DNA of 64,000 bases from Leptospira ognonensis (GTDB taxonomy: Bacteria > Spirochaetota > Leptospiria > Leptospirales > Leptospiraceae), in assembly GCF_004770745.1 (NCBI RefSeq), contig NZ_RQGD01000022.1, positions 124,001-188,000 on the forward strand, read 5' to 3'. Made by a program: the position numbers and the translations under genes. Shown piece after piece: positions 18,901 to 27,458 of the stretch (position 1 is the stretch's first letter; the number at the start of each line of letters is the position of its first letter). The notes under the pieces were generated by a model. The model saw only the letters and a list, made by a program, of their open reading frames with translations, was not told the origin of the DNA and ran no database searches.

Positions 18901-18977
18901 TTCTTATCTGCATCCGTTAAATTACGAATCGGATCGACTTTTAGAATATCCTCGAGTTTGATCTGATCCTGCAACAT
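15915..18977 (-). CDS. ABC exporter B with two cNMP-binding domains and degenerate C39 domain
   Basis: A 1020-residue protein, far longer than an ordinary exporter. Domain order: cNMP-binding domain 1 (about 20-135, lacking the phosphate-binding Arg), cNMP-binding domain 2 (about 143-250, with GEMGVLEKKVRNATV containing Glu214 and Arg223), C39 peptidase-like domain (about 308-432), exporter membrane domain (about 455-745) and nucleotide-binding domain (about 770-1020). Walker A is GRSGSGKST (814-822), signature LSGGQ (918-922), Walker B LVLDEP, H-loop His974. In the C39-like region the catalytic Cys position reads Thr (DETAWAC) and the His is absent, so it should bind substrate without cleaving. 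It sits 7 bases after the adaptor gene. The layout recalls cyanobacterial HetC-like exporters. Confidence 0.87.
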   Translation of the reverse strand: MLQDQIKLEDILKVDPIRNLTDADKKLFLKLWTNRAIPANQSIIEYTKGQVPLIYVSNGRIQVKIKVGDTDLLVRSLTEGNFYGLSELALQVLSKNSYVTDENSSIYFLEQTTFLDFFTENPKRFLIWEKFCQEISLRDELRVHPYFRKLGKQEIIELSQLLRKERIPKGRVLIKEGSKSSSLFFIQSGKFKISKSAWASDYSSFVESGSVLGEMGVLEKKVRNATVTAIQDSIVFELSAKDAETFFKKSESLYSTLKSVLETRKLNQIETEEDEFLIHSEDDLFEDSVHFLPNIAFQPKKRWFSSFPIILEESADETAWACRNMLLKYWGYESKLNSGDSQFQNSDADVTMKSWKETFSDIGQTFVLDKIRYRKELLSHIFIVRWETNKFIIVLSCDESQIKIIDPAFGIRSISQNEWDAKSGKHAIVFIPKLKPKTTFLPQFSYFPGLFQYFRPNFSFLVSGILATFLIKVLEISLPLINLYLIDNVLLRESKEFMIPVLVGVAVLSISQIIFSYLRNNVLFFTTSKVNQTIIVRFLEKLLSLPISFFENHKKGEILQRWEEIESVTQFFSEHGTIRFLDWFFGLAVFTLFLFLSPTLLLVILLFILPELAIIAKISPLIERETKKESLRTADTLSYFIETINGNETVKNLGAVSVQRWDFEKRLTSQLNAESHRMFYTNILESSSLTFRMLTNVFVLFLGTYQIFSDQITLGTLFAIIGLIGYVRSPMVSIVRDAVLFQKAKIAWKRLSDWENVESESGPDSRIRQVEIPDIQGSLLFKNVSFEYRIGKREFHLQNLTFELEPEKKYAFVGRSGSGKSTILKLILGLYARSEGEISVDGILLDEIWMPSYRSRIGVVYQENPILLGTVRENIALSKPDSTLSEIVEAAKLALLHEQILNLPLGYDTELSEKGATLSGGQKQKLAFARLFLQKPSLLVLDEPTASMDRESEDKILANLHRIFADKTIVVVAHRLETIRHYDKIFVIESGQLEESGTHRELVRKQGIYHLLHSKQEAIR

Positions 18978-18984
18978 GAAGTAT

Positions 18985-20091
18985 TTAATTCAGCTCCTGA
19001 TTTTTCTTAAACAATACTTCAAATAGTCGATTGCGACTTGTTATGATATCAGCTTCTACTTTTAAACCAGGTAAAAGAGAAAACTCTTTCTCATCTTTCG
19101 TTAATGTTTGTTTTTTAATCGATAACACGACAGAAAATGTGTCCTTCTCTTTCACATTAGGAACAATTTGTTCTACGACAGCATCAATCACGCCAAAGTC
19201 ATTTTGATGGAAAGCCCGGATCTTTATGATGGCACTCATTCCAATCGTGATGCCGCCGATATCTTTATTCTTAATTTCCACGAAAGCTTCTAGTGGCTGA
19301 TGTTCTTCAACGAGTTCTGCGACCGTTTGCCCGCGTGTAATATTTTGACCAATGTTATTGACCATCAGTGCTCCCACATAACCGGAAAAAGGCATTCGCA
19401 ATATAGCATTGTCCACTCTTTCTTTTTTGAGGCGAGTATCTCCGCGTAAACTTGAAATTATATTCTGTTCTTTTTGTATTTCATCTTTAAGATTTGCATA
19501 TTCTTCATTAAATTCGAGCAAGCTCTGATCATACAAAAATTTCGCTCCAATCCCATTCTTGAAATCAATGTAAGCTTTCTTTAAAGATACAAACTTATTG
19601 AGTAAGGATCCCGATAGCTCCGAACCCGGATTGTTTTCTAAATTTGGCTCTAAGCTTTTTAATATTTTTTCAGCTTCTCTTCGGTTTCCAATCAATCGTT
19701 GTAATCTTTTTTCTTCATATTGTAGAGTATTTGAATCTTTCGATAATTCTATCTGTTGTTCTGAAAACTCTAATTCGACTAATGGCTCTCCCTTTTTAAG
19801 AAAATCTCCGGGTTTAGCATAGATATTTGTAACAATCCCTGTTTCTAATGCTTCCGTTACAAAATAATTACCCTTTGGCCGGAGGATTCCATTAGCAGGT
19901 ATGATAACATCTACCTTACCAAAAAAAAGATAAATCAACATACACAGAAAAAAGAAAGTTAAAAGAAATATTCCTTTTTTGTCCCAGTTAGGCGCTGGAT
20001 GTTTTAACAATTCATCATAGAAGGATGAGGAGTGCATCGACTCCCAATTTGAATCCGATTCTTTAAGTGCCTTAAATTTACGCAGATTCAT
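18985..20091 (-). CDS. HlyD-family membrane fusion (adaptor) protein
   Basis: A 368-residue periplasmic adaptor of a type I secretion-like exporter. Near residues 38-56 is a single inner-membrane helix preceded by a cytoplasmic tail. The first half-lipoyl motif (GNYFVTEALETGIVTNIY with GDFLKKGEPL) precedes a helical hairpin (about 110-220), and RMPFSGYVGALMVNNIGQNI forms the second lipoyl half and beta-barrel entry. ATG 20091 has GAGGAAAG upstream and is preferred to the longer frame from 20142. The gene overlaps the end of ABC protein A by 14 bases and should bridge the ABC proteins to the TolC-like channel. Confidence 0.87.
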   Translation of the reverse strand: MNLRKFKALKESDSNWESMHSSSFYDELLKHPAPNWDKKGIFLLTFFFLCMLIYLFFGKVDVIIPANGILRPKGNYFVTEALETGIVTNIYAKPGDFLKKGEPLVELEFSEQQIELSKDSNTLQYEEKRLQRLIGNRREAEKILKSLEPNLENNPGSELSGSLLNKFVSLKKAYIDFKNGIGAKFLYDQSLLEFNEEYANLKDEIQKEQNIISSLRGDTRLKKERVDNAILRMPFSGYVGALMVNNIGQNITRGQTVAELVEEHQPLEAFVEIKNKDIGGITIGMSAIIKIRAFHQNDFGVIDAVVEQIVPNVKEKDTFSVVLSIKKQTLTKDEKEFSLLPGLKVEADIITSRNRLFEVLFKKNQELN

Positions 20092-23000
20092 TGCTGCTTT
20101 CCTCGCTAGATGGAAATAAATGATAATAAAATCCTTTTGCATTAATCAATTCAGAATGTGTACCCATTTCCACGATGATTCCCTTATCCATAACTATAAT
20201 TCTATCGGCACTTACTGTGGAATGCAATCTATGCGATATTTGTATGACTGTCCTATCGACAAACATACTTTCCCATTGGCTTTGGACGTAGGCTTCTGAT
20301 TCCGCGTCCAGTGCAGATGTCGGTTCATCTAAAAACAAAATACTCGGATTTGTAACAAGCGCACGAGCAATCGCAACCCTTTGTTTTTGGCCACCTGATA
20401 GACCTACTCCACCTTCTCCCAATTTCGTTTCATATCCAAAAGGAAAACGGTCTACAAAGCGATCCACTGCTGCAAGCTTTGCACCAGCATACATCGCATC
20501 ACGAGTCAGAGATGGATTTTTTTTACACAAATTCTCCGCGATGCTTCCTGAAAATAAAACTGGTTGCTGTTCCACGGTTCCAAACTGAATTCTTACTTCC
20601 TCAGGATCTAACGTTGATAAATCAAAAGAATCAAACAATACTCGGCCCTCAGTAGGAGAAAGGGTCCCCATGATCAGACGTAAAAGGGTGGATTTTCCAC
20701 TTCCGCTTCGACCAACAATCGCAACCTTTTCACCTGCCAATATATCTAGATCAATATTTGAAACAATGTTGGGACTGTCTGCGGAATATTTAAAAGATAG
20801 ATTTTCAATTTTGATTTTACCAGTTAACCTTGGTAACTCTCCGAAAGGTCTTTGGCTACGAATCTCGCCTGGAAGGGAATATATTTCCATCAGTCGTTTT
20901 CTGGATTCACCCATTTGCAAAACGTCTTCATAAATTCGACAAATCCTGATGATCGGCTCGATCAGCAAGCTGAATAAAACCTGGAATCCCAGAAAGGTAC
21001 CTAATGTTATTTTCTCTTCTAACACAGAATTGATTCCAAATCCGATGACAACCAACATGCCCATTTGCTCAAAGAACTTGCCCATAAATTCTAGGAAATT
21101 CGTTCTCTTCGCCACACGCAAATCCGTAAGAATGGTTCGGGATATTTCATTCATTCCCTTCTGCAAATAATTCCCTTCCTGTGAGGAGGCTTTGATGATG
21201 GAAATGCCACTAACAAGGGATAGGATAAAAGAGACAGTTTTACGTTTTGATTCAAACGTATGTTCCGATAATCTCCTTATCTTTGCAGAGACCCTCACAA
21301 CAATCAAAGCGTATAATACTAAAAATGTTAAACCTAACAAAGTAAGCTCAAAATCAGCCAACAAGAGTACCGTCAAAAAAATAGGGAGAACGAGCAAGTC
21401 TAGAAATAAGGCTACACCAGAACGAGATGCTATTTCTAAAATTTTCTGATTCTCTTTTAATCTCTGAGTATAATCACTTGGTTCAAATCTTCGAAATTCA
21501 GGAAGAGATAAACGAAGCACATGTTGAAAGAATCGAACTAAAAAAGTATATTCAAGATTCTGCATCACACCCATCATCAATAGATTCCGGAAAAGCGTGA
21601 AAACTCCTTGAAAAACAATCGAAATCCCAACTCCAGCAAATAAGGTGAGGAGAAAGTTACGATCAGAGAAAACGAGTACGCGATCGACAACTTCCCGTAA
21701 AAAATAGGGAAAGGATAAAGCCAGAAACGAAGAAAGTAAGGTGGTAGCAACAATCCACCTGATCTCTGATTTGTGAGGGCTGAAAAGTGCTCTAATCTCT
21801 TTAACAAAACTAAACAAACCGGAGTCGGCAGTCATTGCAGGAGGAGCTGGCACAAAATTCAAAATCATTCCATCCCAAGAGTGTAAAAAGGCCTTAAGGT
21901 CAAGTTCCCTCACACCCTTAATCGGATGTGAAATCAGAACCCCTCTAGTCAATTGGTCAATGGCATAAACAGCACAGGGAATATTTTCCTCATCCGTTAC
22001 AAAAAATGGAAACGTTACATCTTCTAATTGGCTTGGTTTGATGCGGATTTGTTTTGTTAAAAAACCCATCTTTTCAAGTTCAATTGCTAACTCGAATATT
22101 CCCGGAATACGATTTCGACTGAGCTCATTTTTTATTCGAATCTTCCAATTCTTCGGTAGAGGCATTTCATACTTTCGCAAAGCAATTTCTGTACAAACTA
22201 ATCCTACCAATACGATTTGCTCGGTCGTGACTTGATCAATGGAAATGAGAGAGAGCCCTTGTCTCATTTCATAACGTTTTGATTCAAAGGATTTGACTGC
22301 CTCTTCTTCCTTCTCTTTTGTTTTATAGGTTGAGTATCTTAGCAGTCGCGATTGTACAATTTCTTCTAATTTTCCACCTTTATCCTCGCCGATGATTGAG
22401 CGCAATGCATCTCCGGGAATTTTATAAACTATCGATGGTTCTGCGGCAAAAGCGCTAGCCAAACGTTTTTGTTTTTTAAAGATAGCAATCTCACCTAAAA
22501 TTTCTCCTGATTTAAGAATCGAGATTATCTTTTTCGGATTTTCTGTGCGAATATGAATCCGTCCTGATTTTATAATGTAAGCCGCATTACCTTCTTCACC
22601 TTCGTGAAACAAATAGTCGTCGCTTTCCACTTCGACCGTTTCAATGCTCTTAAGTAGAGTCCTTACTTCGAGCGGATTCAATTCGGAAAAGAAGCTAAGT
22701 TTTCTGACAGAATGAAACTTTTCTTGCTCCGCGTCTCGATGTTTTGCTTTTTCTTCAATATAAGGAAATTTATTGATTATTTTTTTAAAAGAAGCTACAG
22801 GAAGTAAGATGATAATTAAGGGTTCTAAGGCATAGTAATCACTGCTCGAAGTCAATCCTGAAAGTGACATCCGCTCACCTATGGATTCCCCTTTTTCTAA
22901 GTAACCTATCTGTTCCTGTTTATTATTTTTTCCGTTAATTCCGATACCAATTCTGCCACTCAGTACAAAGTGTACAAATTTTGTCCCCTGGCCTGCTTTG

Positions 23001-23146
23001 ATGATCGTCTGGCCAGTACGATAAAACTTTATATCGAGATCAGGGTATAAATCTTCTAACTCTCCTGGTTGCAAATCAGCAAATAGATAGTTATTTTGAA
23101 ATACCTTACGAATGTTCTCAGCGTGTCTCGAAATCTCTGGGTTCAA
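20078..23146 (-). CDS. ABC exporter A with two cNMP-binding domains and degenerate C39 domain
   Basis: A 1022-residue homologue of ABC protein B with the same architecture: cNMP-binding domains at about 20-140 and 150-250 (the second with GEILGEIAIF, Glu219 and Arg228 of the cassette), C39-like domain at about 295-432, membrane domain about 455-745 and ATPase about 775-1010. Walker A GRSGSGKST (812-820), signature LSGGQ (916-920), Walker B LFLDEP, H-loop His972. The C39-like domain has lost its catalytic dyad: SHP replaces the usual DP segment and AVYAI the HFVVL-type strand. Both ATP sites look intact. It starts with a TTG whose last two bases begin the TGA of the preceding gene, so it is tightly coupled to the methyltransferase fusion. 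Confidence 0.86.
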   Translation of the reverse strand: MNPEISRHAENIRKVFQNNYLFADLQPGELEDLYPDLDIKFYRTGQTIIKAGQGTKFVHFVLSGRIGIGINGKNNKQEQIGYLEKGESIGERMSLSGLTSSSDYYALEPLIIILLPVASFKKIINKFPYIEEKAKHRDAEQEKFHSVRKLSFFSELNPLEVRTLLKSIETVEVESDDYLFHEGEEGNAAYIIKSGRIHIRTENPKKIISILKSGEILGEIAIFKKQKRLASAFAAEPSIVYKIPGDALRSIIGEDKGGKLEEIVQSRLLRYSTYKTKEKEEEAVKSFESKRYEMRQGLSLISIDQVTTEQIVLVGLVCTEIALRKYEMPLPKNWKIRIKNELSRNRIPGIFELAIELEKMGFLTKQIRIKPSQLEDVTFPFFVTDEENIPCAVYAIDQLTRGVLISHPIKGVRELDLKAFLHSWDGMILNFVPAPPAMTADSGLFSFVKEIRALFSPHKSEIRWIVATTLLSSFLALSFPYFLREVVDRVLVFSDRNFLLTLFAGVGISIVFQGVFTLFRNLLMMGVMQNLEYTFLVRFFQHVLRLSLPEFRRFEPSDYTQRLKENQKILEIASRSGVALFLDLLVLPIFLTVLLLADFELTLLGLTFLVLYALIVVRVSAKIRRLSEHTFESKRKTVSFILSLVSGISIIKASSQEGNYLQKGMNEISRTILTDLRVAKRTNFLEFMGKFFEQMGMLVVIGFGINSVLEEKITLGTFLGFQVLFSLLIEPIIRICRIYEDVLQMGESRKRLMEIYSLPGEIRSQRPFGELPRLTGKIKIENLSFKYSADSPNIVSNIDLDILAGEKVAIVGRSGSGKSTLLRLIMGTLSPTEGRVLFDSFDLSTLDPEEVRIQFGTVEQQPVLFSGSIAENLCKKNPSLTRDAMYAGAKLAAVDRFVDRFPFGYETKLGEGGVGLSGGQKQRVAIARALVTNPSILFLDEPTSALDAESEAYVQSQWESMFVDRTVIQISHRLHSTVSADRIIVMDKGIIVEMGTHSELINAKGFYYHLFPSSEESSNESA

Positions 23147-24759
23147 CCCTGTTTTACCCCTACCAAAAGCATATTAGTCACCGGAAACGGTATACTAATA
23201 AGATCGGCAGATAGGGTTGGAGTATTTGCATCTGAGGAATAAATTTCTGCTTTCGAGACATATCTCTTATTAATAATCCATGGATTGGCATAGGCATGGC
23301 TGCCAGACATAATCTGAAAACCAGTCTGTTTCATTATATCTTTCCATTCGGAGAAGGAAAAAAAACAGAAAGACTCGTGCATTTCACTATCCCAGTTGTC
23401 CGTATAGTCTTTCTTGGAGAGAAATTCACATGCATCTTTCAAAGTTAGATGTAAATAGTTTCTGCCCTCTATCGAAACAATGGAGTAGTTCAATTGATAG
23501 GACTGGTCCTTTCGAAACTCTCTTTGAAATACAAAAAAACGACCATACGTCGAAAGTGAGTCCAGATACTTCTTTTTATCTGCTTTTTGTGCAAACAACT
23601 TCGGTTCCAAATCATTTTGACCATCACTATCGTTTAACCAAAGATAGACCATTTGGTCTTTATTCTCAGGACCGACAACATCTCGATTGATCCAAACACC
23701 ACCAACGACAAGCTCTTCATATCGATTTCTCAAAAATGAAAGCAGACTTTCTCTATCTCCATACGATTCAATCTCGTGCGTTAAAGAAGAAGTATGGATG
23801 GTTTTCATTGAGGACTGTGGAAAAACCAAACCTGTTACCGCATTTTTCCGCAAAAAAAATACATTCGTATTCTGAAAATCACCATTCTCTTTTCTTTGGC
23901 CGCAGATATCATATAACTTTCGTGCGATCTCAACTCCGTAAAAATCGCTTTCAAATAACGCTGGTTCACTGGTTGCTAGTTTGATCCAAGAACCAACAGC
24001 ACAACCTATATCTCCAATTCTTCCAGGACGAATGAACTCTTTTGACTCGTTAAATTTTAATTCTGCAATCTCATCCATCTCGCGAACATAGGTATTATAA
24101 TCTCTCGATTCAGTCAAATCTCCATCATCACCTATCAATTTGTCATTAAAGAGCATTCTAACGCGTGAGAGGATTCCGTATTCCTGCCATAACCGTTTCG
24201 ATGCTGGATGCACATAATTGGCATAATCATCCATCTCGTTAAACGGTAGATTCGATTTTGCAATGGTTTCTAAAACTTGCCATGGTTGTTTCGTAACAAA
24301 TTTTTCATTTTCACCCGGCAATCGTTCTATGGGTAATATTCTGTAACCAAGCTCTTGGTAGAGTTTTAATACAGGCGAGGAACATACAATCAGTGTATTT
24401 TCAGGTGTTAGTTTTAAACGTCCATCGGATTCCGCTTCGATCTTTTTAATGGTATACTCAGCAAAATTCTCTGAATGACCAATGTCCTCAATGGGAATTA
24501 CATTCGAAGGAAAGGGAAAGTCGGATGAGAAATCCTGGATCATCATCGCTCGGTGGTAAAGCGGAAGTGGGTTTCTGCGCGTTTGGTGATGATTAGCGGA
24601 GGTGACTGCAAAGACAAGGCACTTAATTGATTTTTGAATTTCGAGTGCCTTGCCATTGACATCCATGGCTCCCCAGAGACCCTCACTTCCTAACATACTC
24701 AGATATTCATGCTGAAACCGAGTTAGGAGGTGATGCCTTCCGGGAAAAAGTAGATACAT
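23143..24759 (-). CDS. nucleotidyltransferase-like / methyltransferase fusion protein
   Basis: A 538-residue protein without a recognised name. The N-terminal part (1-145) resembles NMN-adenylyltransferase-type nucleotidyltransferases: FPGRHHLLTRFQHEYL (5-20) occupies the place of the GRFQPxHxGH nucleotide-binding motif, and SANHHQTRRNPLPLYHR (54-70) matches the SAQESHTxxNPFxxxER segment. The canonical HxGH spacing is altered. Residues about 240-360 form a class I SAM-methyltransferase fold, with motif I GDIGCAVGSW (249-258) and an acidic strand FYGVEIA. It starts 3 bases after the thiolase stop and ends in a 4-base overlap with ABC protein A. A role in making or tailoring an exported molecule is inferred from position only. 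Confidence 0.75.
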   Translation of the reverse strand: MYLLFPGRHHLLTRFQHEYLSMLGSEGLWGAMDVNGKALEIQKSIKCLVFAVTSANHHQTRRNPLPLYHRAMMIQDFSSDFPFPSNVIPIEDIGHSENFAEYTIKKIEAESDGRLKLTPENTLIVCSSPVLKLYQELGYRILPIERLPGENEKFVTKQPWQVLETIAKSNLPFNEMDDYANYVHPASKRLWQEYGILSRVRMLFNDKLIGDDGDLTESRDYNTYVREMDEIAELKFNESKEFIRPGRIGDIGCAVGSWIKLATSEPALFESDFYGVEIARKLYDICGQRKENGDFQNTNVFFLRKNAVTGLVFPQSSMKTIHTSSLTHEIESYGDRESLLSFLRNRYEELVVGGVWINRDVVGPENKDQMVYLWLNDSDGQNDLEPKLFAQKADKKKYLDSLSTYGRFFVFQREFRKDQSYQLNYSIVSIEGRNYLHLTLKDACEFLSKKDYTDNWDSEMHESFCFFSFSEWKDIMKQTGFQIMSGSHAYANPWIINKRYVSKAEIYSSDANTPTLSADLISIPFPVTNMLLVGVKQG

Positions 24760-24762
24760 ATT

Positions 24763-25944
24763 TTAAGCTTTTGGATTTTCTAGAACGATCGCGATCCCTT
24801 GTCCACCACCGATACAAAGTGAGGCGACGCCATATTTGACACCTCTTCTTCTCATTTCATTTGCAAGGGTCAATGTCACACGATTCCCCGAAGCTCCGAG
24901 TGGATGACCTATGGCAATCGCTCCACCATTTACATTGGTGATCTCTGGATTTAAGCCTAATTCCTTTTGTACGGCTAGATACTGAGCAGCAAATGCCTCG
25001 TTTACTTCAAATAGTCCGATATCCTTAAGTGACAAGCCTGCTTGCTTCAAAGCAATAGGAATGGCGATGGCAGGACCTATCCCCATTTTAGCAGGATCAC
25101 AACCAGCATGGCCCCACCCTTTAACAATCGCTAAAGGCTCCTTGCCTAATTTTTTCGCCTGACTTTCAGAAGCTACAATCAGCGCAGAGGCGCCATCATT
25201 GATTCCTGAAGCATTTCCTGCGGTTACAGTCCCATCTTTCTTGAACGCGGGTTTTAGACCAGCTAACTTAGCAGCACTTGCCTTTCCTTTGATGAATTCG
25301 TCTTTATCAAAGACTACTGGTGTTTTTCCTCCGATCGTGATCGGATGAATTTCTTCTTTTAAATTTCCATTCGCAGTCGCTACTTCTGCCCTCTCTTGGG
25401 AGATAGCTGCCCATGCATCTTGTTCTTCTCTTGCAATTTTATATTGGTCAGATAAATTTTCCGCGGTCATTCCCATGGGTAATTCTACATAAATATCAGT
25501 GAGGCCCTGTGCCAAAGAATCTTCAAATTCCGAATTTCCGTATTTGACTCCGAATCTCGCATTTCGCACGACATAAGGTGCATTGCTCATGGACTCAACC
25601 CCGCCAGCAAGAACTGTATGAGATTCTCCTAACATGATTTTTTTTGCGGCCTGGATGACCGATTCCATTCCAGATCCGCATAGTCTATTTAATGTTAGCG
25701 CAGGAGATGCTACGGGAAGTCCTGCTTTCAAACCTATGTGTCTTGCTAAATAGATTCCGTCTTTTCCCGTCGGGATGACATTGCCAAAAATGGACTCTTC
25801 AAGGATGCTTGGGTCAATACCGACTTTTGCCATAGCGGCTTTCGACACTTCCACACCTAAATCCACGGCACTAAAATCTTTAAGTGAACCACCAAAACTA
25901 CCAAAAGCGGATCTGAGGCCGCCTAAAATAAATACTTGTTCCAT
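24763..25944 (-). CDS. acetyl-CoA acetyltransferase (thiolase)
   Basis: A 393-residue thiolase of usual length that joins two acetyl-CoA to acetoacetyl-CoA or cleaves 3-ketoacyl-CoA. The acylated Cys lies in [11 protein letters not shown] (near residue 88), the His in [17 protein letters not shown], and the second catalytic Cys in [10 protein letters not shown]. It is the first gene of the reverse-strand cluster that continues with the methyltransferase fusion and exporter genes. The 3-base gap suggests a shared transcript, but a metabolic link to the exporter is not evident. Specificity between biosynthetic acetyl-CoA C-acetyltransferase and FadA-type enzyme cannot be settled here. Confidence 0.9.
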   Translation of the reverse strand: MEQVFILGGLRSAFGSFGGSLKDFSAVDLGVEVSKAAMAKVGIDPSILEESIFGNVIPTGKDGIYLARHIGLKAGLPVASPALTLNRLCGSGMESVIQAAKKIMLGESHTVLAGGVESMSNAPYVVRNARFGVKYGNSEFEDSLAQGLTDIYVELPMGMTAENLSDQYKIAREEQDAWAAISQERAEVATANGNLKEEIHPITIGGKTPVVFDKDEFIKGKASAAKLAGLKPAFKKDGTVTAGNASGINDGASALIVASESQAKKLGKEPLAIVKGWGHAGCDPAKMGIGPAIAIPIALKQAGLSLKDIGLFEVNEAFAAQYLAVQKELGLNPEITNVNGGAIAIGHPLGASGNRVTLTLANEMRRRGVKYGVASLCIGGGQGIAIVLENPKA

Positions 25945-26033
25945 GAAACCAGGAAGGCAGAAATTTGCCCATCTGTCAGCTAAGAATTCAAATTTAACTT
26001 GAAACCAGGTGCGTCATCACATACTCTTTTGGG

Positions 26034-27443
26034 ATGAATCGAGCACCCCTTTTTGGCCTAAATGCAGGCTTTCTTTCAAAGCAATCCGCTAATTTCACTC
26101 GCCTCTTTTTACAAAAAAAATATAACATTCTACCAGAGAATCCTGTCTCTCTTGGATCGGTCGCCTCTCCACTCTATCCAGGTCTTGGCTTGATTAAAAA
26201 TGACCTATCCACTCCTGTAGGCAAGGGACTCATCGTGGGTTCCATCAGAATGGGATATGGGCACCATCGAATGGCTCTTTCCGTCTATTCCCATTCCCTC
26301 AGCAAACGCATTCCGACCTATTTGCATGACCTCCTCGCGATTGAATCTAATGAATCCAAAGCGATTCAAGACATTGACCAAGGCTACAGTTACTTGAGCC
26401 GGCTATCGGCAGAAATGGGTGGGCCCGTAGAATGGGCATGGGGACAACTCATGTCCCAGGGAAACCTAACATCTCTTGAACTCTCCTGTCAATTGGCAGA
26501 GTTATATAAAAATCTGATGATTTCTCTTCCGAAAGAAAATCCAGTGATCACGACGTATCCTCTGAATGGACAGATTGCTGTAGCCGCAAATTTCAATCAT
26601 GTCGTCCACCTAATATGTGATAATTATCCGCAGTATTACTTACTGGTACCAGGTGCCATGAATTTAGTACAAAGTCCTTCTTCTTATACCAAGTTTGTAG
26701 AGATGGGTGTCCCAAAGGAAAATTTAGCAGTAGCAGGTCATTGGGTTTCTGAAGATATCGTCAAACACGCAGGTGGTGATAGTGAAAATAGGATCCGACG
26801 CTTGGACGAAAGAAAAAAACGTCGTTTTTTAATTCCTATTGGTGGTGCCGGTGCACAACGAAGTTTTGTACAAGATCTCATGTTGCTGGCAAAAAAAGCA
26901 CTCCTGGATCGAGATTATCATTTTTGGATCAATACCGGCGATCATACAAAAGTATTAAATGGATTCGAAGAATTTTTAAACAAAGAGAAAATTCCTTATA
27001 AAACTTTACTCACTTGGGATGAACTGTTAGATTTTTTAGCCGACCATCCACTGAAGGAAGATGAGAGAGATAAGACACCTTCTGTGGTCTTATTTAATTT
27101 TCCTTCGCATACTGAAGCATTTTCAGCTACGGATAAATTGATCCGCATCGCTGATATTTTGGTGACCAAGCCTTCCGAACTTGCCTTCTTTCCGATACCG
27201 AAATTATTTATCAGAAGAGTGGGAGATCATGAAGCAGCATCCGTGACCAGATCACTTGAACTCGGTGAAGGAACAGTAGAATGCCGTGAAATCAAACATG
27301 CTTTTGAATTGGTAGAAATCTTTGGCTACTCTACCGATTTACTTCATCGAATGAACGAACGGGTGATCAAAAATGCGAGCGATGGCATCTATAGCGGAAG
27401 TAAGTTTGCTGTGGAGATGGTTGAAAGCCTTGTAAAAAACTAA
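26034..27443 (+). CDS. GT-B-like protein (MGDG synthase/GT28-like)
   Basis: A 469-residue protein not confidently named. The segment GSIRMGYGHHRMA (69-81) resembles the N-terminal glycine/histidine loop of MGDG-synthase and GT28 glycosyltransferases (GGGHxxAA-like). The C-terminal half has IPIGGAGAQRSFVQDLM and VTKPSELAFFPIPKLFI...DHEAASVTRSLELG, which fit the donor-binding GT-B half (lvTKPxxxT..E). A cytoplasmic glycosyltransferase acting on a lipid is therefore plausible but unproven; the protein lacks a signal peptide. It is divergent from the thiolase cluster, and a short lipoprotein gene follows after 15 bases. Confidence 0.65.
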   Translation: MNRAPLFGLNAGFLSKQSANFTRLFLQKKYNILPENPVSLGSVASPLYPGLGLIKNDLSTPVGKGLIVGSIRMGYGHHRMALSVYSHSLSKRIPTYLHDLLAIESNESKAIQDIDQGYSYLSRLSAEMGGPVEWAWGQLMSQGNLTSLELSCQLAELYKNLMISLPKENPVITTYPLNGQIAVAANFNHVVHLICDNYPQYYLLVPGAMNLVQSPSSYTKFVEMGVPKENLAVAGHWVSEDIVKHAGGDSENRIRRLDERKKRRFLIPIGGAGAQRSFVQDLMLLAKKALLDRDYHFWINTGDHTKVLNGFEEFLNKEKIPYKTLLTWDELLDFLADHPLKEDERDKTPSVVLFNFPSHTEAFSATDKLIRIADILVTKPSELAFFPIPKLFIRRVGDHEAASVTRSLELGEGTVECREIKHAFELVEIFGYSTDLLHRMNERVIKNASDGIYSGSKFAVEMVESLVKN

Positions 27444-27458
27444 AAGTGGGCAGTTACA

